Under the pieces are notes generated by a model that was not told where the DNA came from, did not search any database, and was given only the letters and a program-made list of their open reading frames with translations. From Phycisphaerales bacterium (GTDB lineage Bacteria > Planctomycetota > Phycisphaerae > Phycisphaerales > SM1A02), in the NCBI GenBank assembly GCA_030748455.1, contig JASMLY010000073.1:1-11163 (forward strand): a stretch of DNA of 11,163 bases, in the 5' to 3' direction. Both the position numbers and the translations under genes were made by a program. Below are positions 1 through 5,167 of the stretch, piece after piece (within the stretch, counting starts at the first letter, position 1; each line of letters begins with the position of its first letter).

Positions 1-769
1 TAGTTTGTCGGCCATTGTCACGAAGCCAAATGCTAAAATAAAGCCGCGTCCCTTGTGGATTGATTGCAACAGCGAACGGCCGTTCGCCAAGGTTTGCGTA
101 CTGCCCATCGACAATTTGTCCTGCACCAAATGGGTCGTATACTTGTACGATTGTTCCAGAGGAATCGATGAGGTAAATTTTTCCGTCATCTAAGTTTGTT
201 GCATATACTTGGTCGGTTTGGTTTGGTCCATTATTTTCGATATGAATGTTGCCAATGCCGGGACCAAGGTTTGGCATTTCAGTTGTGCCGTTAAAGCCAG
301 TGGGTATAAACGTACTGATTTGACCAGTAGTTCCATCGATTCTATAAATACCGCCCGGTCCTGCTGGTCCAATTACGCCTGCTGCGCCGGGGTCGTAATA
401 TCCATAGTTTCCAGGCGAAGCAGCGACAAAAATGTCTGGGTCGGTACCAGTTGCGTAAGCGAGCCCGAAAATTAATCCAAGGTTTTTGGCAGTCCATTCG
501 TCAGGACCTGCGCCGAAGTTACTAAAGAGCGGGGGACTCCAGAGCTGTCCAGCAGTTGGCCAAGGCGTTGTGCCAACAGGTGGAATGCGAGAGTCAACAA
601 GGGTGATCACTGCGCCATCGGGATCTGGTAGATCGCTTGGGTCGAGTCCGCTGAAATGAGTCGTGACTACCTCGCCGCAATCAACAGGGAGTGATGCCTG
701 TCCAAAACTATGTGATAGAAAACAAAATACAGCAATAAAACAACTTGCTAAAGCATTATTTGAATACAT
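1..769 (-). CDS. secreted beta-propeller-type protein, C-terminus cut off by the window
   Basis: The reading frame is open from an ATG at 769 to the window edge (256 codons, no stop). Residues 1-25 look like a Sec signal peptide: a hydrophobic core (FIAVFCFLSH, about 11-20), then a likely cleavage site after GQA. The mature part is rich in Gly, Pro, Asp and aromatic residues. It carries repeated blade-like units such as GGIYRIDGTTGQISTF (139-154), DGKIYLIDSSGTIVQVYD (195-212) and RPFAVAINPQGTRLYFSIW (230-248), typical of six- or seven-bladed beta-propellers in exported surface or periplasmic proteins. A short collagen-like GPAGPGG lies near 134-140. AAGGAGA seven bases before the ATG is one of the few clear ribosome binding sites in the window and supports this start. 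Binding partner and function cannot be inferred; a surface or adhesin-like role is only a guess. The gene diverges from the transglutaminase-like gene. Confidence 0.8.
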   Translation of the reverse strand, partial: MYSNNALASCFIAVFCFLSHSFGQASLPVDCGEVVTTHFSGLDPSDLPDPDGAVITLVDSRIPPVGTTPWPTAGQLWSPPLFSNFGAGPDEWTAKNLGLIFGLAYATGTDPDIFVAASPGNYGYYDPGAAGVIGPAGPGGIYRIDGTTGQISTFIPTGFNGTTEMPNLGPGIGNIHIENNGPNQTDQVYATNLDDGKIYLIDSSGTIVQVYDPFGAGQIVDGQYANLGERPFAVAINPQGTRLYFSIWLRDNGRQT

Positions 770-810
770 TGATCTCTCCTTCTCGTGAGCGTGCTCAATT
801 TCCTTTCTCC

Positions 811-839
811 ATCCTATGGGTTGCAAAATGAAACTGCAA
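811..839 (-). promoter_or_regulatory. candidate sigma-70-type promoter of the beta-propeller gene
   Basis: Read on the minus strand, TTGCAG (834-839) and TAGGAT (811-816) are separated by 17 bases. This would start transcription near 804 and give a leader of about 35 bases that contains the AAGGAGA site. The hexamers are only partial matches. The HU gene has a similar TTGTTG-N17-TAGGAT arrangement, which slightly strengthens the call. Confidence 0.35.
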
Positions 840-916
840 GATAAAAAACACCCTTTTATACTTGTTTAGACGAATAATGGCAGGTTCAAGTCATATATAG
901 GGGGTGCAGAGTTGCC

Positions 917-922
917 TATAAT
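917..922 (+). promoter_or_regulatory. perfect -10 box (TATAAT) just before the transglutaminase-like start codon
   Basis: TATAAT ends nine bases before the ATG at 932, so initiation at the usual distance falls at about 928-930, within a few bases of the ATG. No ribosome binding site is visible, and the transcript would be leaderless or nearly so. No convincing -35 box lies 16-18 bases upstream, so this is only a partial promoter match. Confidence 0.4.
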
Positions 923-931
923 CACATTTCT

Positions 932-2434
932 ATGGTATTGACAAACCTTTTGATTACTGTTGTCTCATTGTTTCCAAATGATCGACTTGACATTGCGTTG
1001 GATCAAGCTGGTGGCAATCGCATAGAGTTGCAATCAGTGCTCGATCACTATACACAAACAGGTGAGCAGCAAAAACACGCTGCTGCTCGTTTCTTGATTG
1101 AAAATATGTCAGGGCATTATTATGCAGAACTCTTGTTTTTCGATCCTGAAGATGCACTTGTTGAATTCGATGCACTTTCGTATGAAAATTATGAGGCAGC
1201 AGCTGAAGCGATGTCTTCTATCGAAAAAGAACGCGGCGAGGTGCACTACGCAAAGGGGAACGTAGTGGAGGATACGCAAACGATTTCTGCGTCATACCTC
1301 ATCGAAAATATCGACCTTGCCTTTAAGAGTTGGAAATCGAACCCTTGGTCCAAAGATGTTTCTTTTGAAGATTTTTGTGAATATATACTTCCGTATCGAG
1401 GTAGTAACGAGCCAATTGAAAATTGGCGAGGCGAATTGATGCAGCAGTTTGCGAACCTTGCAAATGAAATGGAAGATCCAACTGATCCGAAAGAAGCAGG
1501 GCGTTTGCTTGAACAAAAAGCGAATGAAATTATTGGGTTTGATCCGATCTTTTACTTGCACCCAACTGACCAAGGCTTTGCAGAAATGAAACGCCGCGGT
1601 TTGGGTCGTTGTGAAGATATTACAAACATGCAGATGTATGCAAGTCGTGCGGGCGGTGTTGCTGTTGCGAGCGATTACACGCCCCATTGGGCGAAGTCGG
1701 GGAACAATCACGCTTGGAGTGTGATTATTGGCGCCGACGGCAAAGGGTACGCCCCAATTTCAGGGGTCGCAGCAAAGGTATACCGGAAAACATATTCAGA
1801 GCAACTCGATTCTCTTGGTGCAAAATTAAAAGAGGGCGAAGAAGCCCCGCGTTGGCTCAAGAAGAAATACTACAAGGATGTGACAGAGAGTTACGTTCCT
1901 GTTTCTGATGTCATTGTAGCGCTGCGAGGAGATCATGGTGAGGATCGTTTTGCGTATCTCTGCGTGTTTAACTCTGGTCACTGGAAAGCAATTCAATGGG
2001 GAGAACTTCAGAAGAACGGTGTCATATTTCGGGATATGGGTCGAGACATTTTGTATTTGCCGGCATACTTTCGAGATGGAGAGATTGTGCAAGCGGGGAC
2101 GCCCTTTGTCCTGCAAAAAAACGGTGAACTTCGTTTTGTAGCAGTACCCGGAAAGGAAGTTGCAATAGCAACGAGTGAATCTACTGATCGGAAAGTCGCC
2201 TACGACGATTGGACTGATGAATCAGTACAAGTCCCACTAAAAGAAGGCAAAACGTACGAATTGAACTCCTGGACTCCGGAGGGTTGGAACGTTCTTGCTC
2301 GGAAAGTGGGGGATGGATCGGCAATGCAATTTGACAACCTATCTGAGAACGGTTTGTACTGGTTGATCGAAGTGGGAGGTGCGCGCGAAGAGCGACCATT
2401 CACAATAGAGAACGCAGAGATCGTACGTTGGTGA
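932..2434 (+). CDS. transglutaminase-like superfamily protein (papain-fold), 500 aa
   Basis: The N-terminal part (about 17-60) contains ALDQAGGNRIELQSVLDHY and AARFLIENMSGHYY. From memory this resembles the start of large transglutaminase-like proteins common in Bacteroidetes and some Planctomycetes. The core (about 222-275) has the catalytic-type motifs GRCEDITNM (Cys227) and GNNHAWSV (His260); D269 in GADGKG is a candidate third residue. The C-terminal part (about 325-500) resembles the beta-rich tail of the same proteins (LCVFNSGHWKAIQWGEL, FRDMGRDILYLPAYF). Such proteins are thought to act on extracellular or periplasmic peptides or glycans, but no substrate is established. The N-terminus is mildly hydrophobic (VLTNLLITVVSLF) yet lacks positive charges and a clear cleavage site, so export is uncertain. 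No in-frame upstream start exists before the TATAAT box. The gene ends six bases before the convergent Rrf2 gene, with no terminator between them. Confidence 0.85.
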   Translation: MVLTNLLITVVSLFPNDRLDIALDQAGGNRIELQSVLDHYTQTGEQQKHAAARFLIENMSGHYYAELLFFDPEDALVEFDALSYENYEAAAEAMSSIEKERGEVHYAKGNVVEDTQTISASYLIENIDLAFKSWKSNPWSKDVSFEDFCEYILPYRGSNEPIENWRGELMQQFANLANEMEDPTDPKEAGRLLEQKANEIIGFDPIFYLHPTDQGFAEMKRRGLGRCEDITNMQMYASRAGGVAVASDYTPHWAKSGNNHAWSVIIGADGKGYAPISGVAAKVYRKTYSEQLDSLGAKLKEGEEAPRWLKKKYYKDVTESYVPVSDVIVALRGDHGEDRFAYLCVFNSGHWKAIQWGELQKNGVIFRDMGRDILYLPAYFRDGEIVQAGTPFVLQKNGELRFVAVPGKEVAIATSESTDRKVAYDDWTDESVQVPLKEGKTYELNSWTPEGWNVLARKVGDGSAMQFDNLSENGLYWLIEVGGAREERPFTIENAEIVRW

Positions 2435-2440
2435 TAAGGA

Positions 2441-2902
2441 TTAATCTGTTGCGTTGATGCTCAGCGTAGCGGTTGCATCGGCGTGGTCTTGGCAGAGCGA
2501 ACTTCCTTTTGCAGAATCAATAATTTCTTGCAACGTCATGCTAGATAGACTTTTTTCTAACTCGGCGATCGCGTTATCGATTTGTTGGTGCAATGGACAG
2601 AGTGCATGTTGGTGTTCGGTACGACCAAGTGGGCAGTCAATGATTCGATTCAGAGGATCGATGACATTCACAACATCAAGCAAGTGCACTGTACTTGGAT
2701 CACAGGCTAGAACAAAACCGCCGTTTCGGCCTCGTTGTCCTTTTGATAACTTCGCTCTACCAAGTTGTTGGAGCACTTTGACGGTGTACCCTGGGGGGAC
2801 GAGTGTTGCTTCTGCAATTTGAATTGCAGTCAGTGATGTCTCTTTTCGCTCAGTGAGTAGAATCATAATCCGAAGAGCGTATTCAGCAGTTTTTGAAAGC
2901 AT
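2441..2902 (-). CDS. Rrf2-family transcriptional regulator (IscR/NsrR-like)
   Basis: This 153-residue protein has the Rrf2 layout. A winged helix-turn-helix occupies residues 1-65 (MLSKTAEYALRIMILL, TAIQIAEATLVPPGYTVKVL, RGRNGGFVLA). A dimerisation helix follows, with a Cys-containing loop DCPLGRTEHQHALCPLH (89-105), then MTLQEIIDS (122-130). Rrf2 proteins such as IscR, NsrR and RsrR usually sense Fe-S status, nitric oxide or redox state through a cluster in this loop. Here C90 and C102 have the outer spacing of NsrR, but the middle cysteine is absent (E96); H105 is a possible extra ligand. C67 and C137 are outside the loop. Cluster binding is therefore plausible but not assured. The neighbouring cytochrome c and polyferredoxin genes fit a respiratory or redox regulon. 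No clear ribosome binding site precedes the ATG, but the start matches the family N-terminus exactly. Confidence 0.9.
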   Translation of the reverse strand: MLSKTAEYALRIMILLTERKETSLTAIQIAEATLVPPGYTVKVLQQLGRAKLSKGQRGRNGGFVLACDPSTVHLLDVVNVIDPLNRIIDCPLGRTEHQHALCPLHQQIDNAIAELEKSLSSMTLQEIIDSAKGSSLCQDHADATATLSINATD

Positions 2903-2916
2903 TTGTATGTATTTCC

Positions 2917-2932
2917 TATGTTAAAAAACATA
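2917..2932. promoter_or_regulatory. perfect palindrome TATGTT-AAAA-AACATA, candidate Rrf2 operator
   Basis: The dyad has two perfect 6-base arms and a 4-base AT centre, and ends 15 bases before the Rrf2 start codon. Rrf2 regulators bind AT-rich dyads and often repress their own gene, so autoregulation is the simplest reading. The sequence is not a textbook NsrR or IscR box. As RNA the dyad could also fold into a weak hairpin just before the start. Confidence 0.45.
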
Positions 2933-2991
2933 TCTAAGATAATCATATCAACTAAAAGGTTTTTATGTTTCGGAAGGCACCCAAGTATAGA

Positions 2992-3090
2992 TATGGAAAT
3001 CCCCCAGGCACCCCGCCGATGGTTCCCGCCGAGGTGAGGCAGAGGGAGGGAGGTTGGCGGAAACGGCGGGGTGCCTGAGGGATTCGTATA
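2992..3090. repeat. 99-bp GC-rich imperfect palindrome (REP/MITE-like element or structured leader RNA)
   Basis: The left arm (2992-3018) and right arm (3064-3090) match in 23 of 27 positions as inverted repeats. They include a perfect 14-base core, CAGGCACCCCGCCG (3005-3018) against its complement (3064-3077). A second internal stem pairs 3022-3030 with 3055-3063 (8 of 9), leaving a purine-rich tip (about 3031-3054). A further copy of the motif AGGCACCC lies at 2976-2983. The element is far more GC-rich than the surrounding AT-rich DNA. It lies inside the predicted leader of the Rrf2 gene. It could be a dispersed palindromic repeat, a tiny non-autonomous mobile element, or a regulatory RNA fold; copy number in the genome would decide. 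Confidence 0.75.
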
Positions 3091-3149
3091 AGAAAAGAAG
3101 AGAGAAAAAAGAGAGTTCTACTTAGTGTGGCTTTCATGTCCACGCAGGT

Positions 3150-3177
3150 AGAATACCCGAGAATTAGGTTATGTCAA
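3150..3177 (-). promoter_or_regulatory. candidate promoter of the Rrf2 gene
   Basis: On the minus strand a perfect -35 box TTGACA (3172-3177) is followed after 16 bases by TATTCT (3150-3155, four or five of six matches). Initiation would fall near 3143, giving the Rrf2 mRNA a leader of about 240 bases that includes the large palindrome. Confidence 0.5.
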
Positions 3178-3196
3178 CCTGAATATCCAAATAAAA

Positions 3197-3212
3197 CGTG
3201 AAAAACTTCACA
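3197..3212. promoter_or_regulatory. CRP/FNR-type dyad upstream of the Rrf2 promoter
   Basis: CGTGA-N6-TCACA matches the CRP half-site pattern TGTGA-N6-TCACA at nine of ten positions. Its centre is about 61 bases upstream of the predicted start near 3143, a classical activating position for CRP-family proteins. It overlaps the terminator hairpin at 3201-3228, so the dyad may exist only for that reason. It shares 13 of 15 bases with the dyad at 5108-5123. Confidence 0.35.
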
Positions 3213-3228
3213 AAATGTGAAGTTTTTT
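3201..3228 (-). terminator. intrinsic terminator after the polyferredoxin gene (bidirectional shape)
   Basis: AAAAACTTCACA (3201-3212) and TGTGAAGTTTTT (3216-3227) form a 12-bp stem with an AAA loop. On either strand the stem is flanked by A on the 5' side and T on the 3' side. It starts 27 bases beyond the polyferredoxin stop, the expected place. It also separates the redox gene pair from the Rrf2 promoter. Confidence 0.8.
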
Positions 3229-3254
3229 GCATTTGTGCTGTTTTTACGCAATAA

Positions 3255-4682
3255 CTAGGGTTTTTGGCGAGATTGTTTGACCAAATCTAATTGTCTTTTC
3301 CAAATTTCACTCTCAGGCCAGACTTCGTGAAGATATTCAAGGTGGGGGATCGCGCGTTCCTCTTGACCAATACCTACCCAAAGATCTGCGAGCATACGAT
3401 CTGCATAGGGGGGATGATACAAACCGTACGCAATCACAAATTCTAAATGCTCCACCATAGGCTCAATACCGGTGGAGTCACCTTGTTGCACTCGTTTCCA
3501 TGCTTCCTGTCCTTTGACTTCATGAAACCGAATCCAACCACTATGTGCAATAAGTATGGTGAAGATTGTTACCACAAGAACCCACAGCGCAGAGGCAGGC
3601 GTGTATGCCCTTGCGCGTTTCAGTTGTACTCTACCGACTCGTACATTCTCATCTAGGAAAAGTTTGCAGGTGGTCACAGCCCCCCACGCCGCAATAACAC
3701 CGAACGTAATCGCGAGTAAAAAAGGAACTTCTCCATAGAGTTGACGTGTTGCAAGGAGCGTTCCAAGGCAAACGAGCGCACCTAGAAATTCTTGTGGCCA
3801 AGTCCAAGCCCAAGGGACATCTGGTTTCGTGAAGTTGTCGAATGATGAACGCAATGGTGGCTTGCTGTACCCGAACTTGAGTGCATCACGCGGGCATGAT
3901 GCAACACAATCTAAATCTTTCAAACAGCCAGGTGTGACAACCCGTCCGTGTGCTTGAATTTCGTGATGGACTCGAATGTGTGAAGTACAAGCAGCGGTGC
4001 ATTCCCCGCAACCATCGCAATCTCCAACGAGTTGGATACCAGCAGGGGATACACGATCAATTCCTGCGAAGAGTGCGCCGTAGGGACAGACATACCTGCA
4101 AAAACCACGAGCACCCATGAGCCAAACTATTACGCCTCCTACAACAAGGAACGTCACACTTGTCATCAGGGGCCCGGGAAGATTGCGTGTAAAGTGTTCT
4201 GTAGTAAAAGAGCCAAGTCCCTCCTCATCAGTAAGTACCCGCAATCCCGGCCAAGTACGGCCTTCGTAGACACGTAGAGCAGTGGGCCAAACAAACATAT
4301 AAAGAAGAGCCGCGAGTGCAGCGAGTGGGAGTAAACGAGACCGAACAGGTTTTGGCTTGATCCCAATCTTGCCAAGTATCCAAGAGGCGAGGTCTTCTAA
4401 AGCAAGAATGTGGCATCCCCATGAACAAAAGAACCTTCCAAAAAACACGATGCTGATCAGAATCAACCCAAGCAAGATTGTTCCCAAAGTGACAACACCT
4501 TGCTCGATGGTGAACATTGTTTCATTGAGTTCAACTGGTGCAACAGTTTTTCCAACTGTCCACCAATGCACCAAATGTACGAGGAACAGCACATAGAGGG
4601 ACGCTAAAATGATCGCTCGTCGTTTACTCAGACGAGCGCTGCGTTGTTGAATTTGCTCACGGGTAGGAAAGGGAGTTGACAT
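3255..4682 (-). CDS. NosR/NapH/CcoG-like membrane 4Fe-4S polyferredoxin with C-terminal TPR-like tail
   Basis: This 475-residue integral membrane protein should pass electrons between the quinone pool or a c-type cytochrome and soluble partners through Fe-S clusters. About seven membrane segments are visible, near 22-42, 62-82, 115-135, 170-190, 298-312, 318-338 and 364-382. Two membrane-proximal Cys pairs of NosR/NapH type occur: GRFFCSWGCH (C86, C90) and GFCRYVCP (C195, C199). The first has CH rather than CP. A ferredoxin domain follows with CDGCGECTAAC (C222, C225, C228, C232) and CLKDLDCVASCP (C253, C259, C263). In the second motif the usual second cysteine is Asp256. The tail (about 390-475) looks like one or two TPR-type helical repeats. 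It is downstream of the cytochrome c gene (52-base gap), suggesting they are redox partners. The substrate is unknown; assignment to nosR, napH or ccoG itself would be over-precise. Confidence 0.85.
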   Translation of the reverse strand: MSTPFPTREQIQQRSARLSKRRAIILASLYVLFLVHLVHWWTVGKTVAPVELNETMFTIEQGVVTLGTILLGLILISIVFFGRFFCSWGCHILALEDLASWILGKIGIKPKPVRSRLLPLAALAALLYMFVWPTALRVYEGRTWPGLRVLTDEEGLGSFTTEHFTRNLPGPLMTSVTFLVVGGVIVWLMGARGFCRYVCPYGALFAGIDRVSPAGIQLVGDCDGCGECTAACTSHIRVHHEIQAHGRVVTPGCLKDLDCVASCPRDALKFGYSKPPLRSSFDNFTKPDVPWAWTWPQEFLGALVCLGTLLATRQLYGEVPFLLAITFGVIAAWGAVTTCKLFLDENVRVGRVQLKRARAYTPASALWVLVVTIFTILIAHSGWIRFHEVKGQEAWKRVQQGDSTGIEPMVEHLEFVIAYGLYHPPYADRMLADLWVGIGQEERAIPHLEYLHEVWPESEIWKRQLDLVKQSRQKP

Positions 4683-4702
4683 AAGAGGATGTATATGTCA
4701 AC
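4675..4702. promoter_or_regulatory. perfect dyad GTTGACATA-N10-TATGTCAAC over the polyferredoxin start codon
   Basis: Nine-base perfect arms (4675-4683 and 4694-4702) flank a 10-base spacer. The start codon (4680-4682) lies inside one arm, and the other arm reaches the candidate -10 region. Bound protein would block RNA polymerase. If transcription starts upstream (for example from the cytochrome promoter), the RNA could fold and hide the start codon, which has no visible ribosome binding site. The 9-mer TATGTCAAC recurs at 3170-3178 in the -35 region of the Rrf2 promoter. Confidence 0.5.
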
Positions 4703-4729
4703 TATGTCGGCTATTTAGGTACCTGTCAA
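4701..4729 (-). promoter_or_regulatory. weak candidate internal promoter before the polyferredoxin gene
   Basis: On the minus strand TTGACA (4724-4729, perfect -35) is followed after 17 bases by CATAGT (4701-4706, weak -10). The start would be near 4694, only about 12 bases before the ATG. The gene might then be transcribed independently of the cytochrome gene. Confidence 0.3.
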
Positions 4730-4734
4730 TGGTT

Positions 4735-5091
4735 TTATTGGATCGAACGAATGTAAGCAACGATGCTCAGTATGTCAGTTTCTTTGAGCATTGGATTGCC
4801 ACCTTTGGCTGGCATCTCGAGGTTCATGACACTGCGTGGATCATCAGCTTTTCTGCCAACGGTTATGTACGCGCTGAGCTCTTTGTCACTCGAATTTGCT
4901 ACAAACGTACTACCGACAACTGTTGGGGCAATTTCGGGGACTCCTAAAGCATTCGCACCATGGCAAGAGGCACAGGAAGATTTCCAGTGGGTTTCACCTA
5001 TAGAAACACTAGGTTGCTGGACTATTTGCTTCTCTTCACCGCAACCGAGGATTAAGAAGATGGGGATACAAATGGCGAGTGCTTTGAACAT
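4735..5091 (-). CDS. single-haem class I cytochrome c, membrane-anchored lipoprotein
   Basis: The 118-residue protein starts with a lipoprotein signal (MFKALAICIPIFLILGC; lipobox ILGC, C17). A linker follows, then the haem-binding motif CASCH (C40, C43, H44) and a likely axial Met in LEMPAKGGNP (M93). It ends in a C-terminal helix, LKETDILSIVAYIRSIQ. This is the fold of short electron-carrier cytochromes c found with oxidases and other periplasmic redox enzymes. Export, lipid anchoring and haem attachment would place it on the periplasmic face. I chose the ATG at 5091: GGAG lies seven bases before it and the signal peptide then has the usual length. An ATG at 5103 would add MEPS and has no ribosome binding site. 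The downstream polyferredoxin is the probable redox partner. Confidence 0.9.
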   Translation of the reverse strand: MFKALAICIPIFLILGCGEEKQIVQQPSVSIGETHWKSSCASCHGANALGVPEIAPTVVGSTFVANSSDKELSAYITVGRKADDPRSVMNLEMPAKGGNPMLKETDILSIVAYIRSIQ

Positions 5092-5107
5092 AGAGGGCTC
5101 CATAAAT

Positions 5108-5123
5108 AGTGAAAAATATCACA
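5108..5123. promoter_or_regulatory. CRP/FNR-type dyad upstream of the cytochrome c gene
   Basis: AGTGA-N6-TCACA matches the CRP pattern TGTGA-N6-TCACA at nine of ten positions. It lies directly downstream of the TATAAT box at 5131-5136, centred about +9 relative to the inferred start, where a bound protein would repress. The recognising protein is not encoded in this window. Confidence 0.4.
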
Positions 5124-5130
5124 AAAAAAC

Positions 5131-5136
5131 ATTATA
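5131..5136 (-). promoter_or_regulatory. TATAAT -10 box for the cytochrome c / polyferredoxin pair
   Basis: A perfect TATAAT on the minus strand, 39 bases before the preferred cytochrome start, predicts initiation near 5125 and a 34-base leader. No clear -35 box is found, which would fit an activator-dependent or degenerate promoter. No terminator is seen between the PfkB gene (ends 5168) and this gene, so read-through is also possible. Confidence 0.4.
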
Positions 5137-5167
5137 GAAAGGTACTGTAGGAATTGTGCTCTTTGCT

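Noticed and set aside
209..475. Plus-strand open frames inside the beta-propeller gene
   Set aside because: They are antisense to a clearly coding frame that has a signal peptide, repeated motifs and a ribosome binding site.
3031..3054. Possible G-quadruplex in the purine-rich tip of the palindrome
   Set aside because: Only two G3 runs occur; at best a two-layer quadruplex, too weak to claim.
2952..3143. 63-codon minus-strand reading frame with GTG exactly at the predicted Rrf2 transcription start
   Set aside because: It runs through the large palindrome, and its Pro/Arg/Gly-rich composition follows from that repeat. It has no ribosome binding site and no recognisable product. The coincidence with the transcription start is noted, but a leader peptide is not supported.
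5089..5103. Upstream ATG at 5103 as the cytochrome c start
   Set aside because: The GGAG that would serve the ATG at 5091 overlaps this codon, and the shorter form gives a standard lipoprotein signal.
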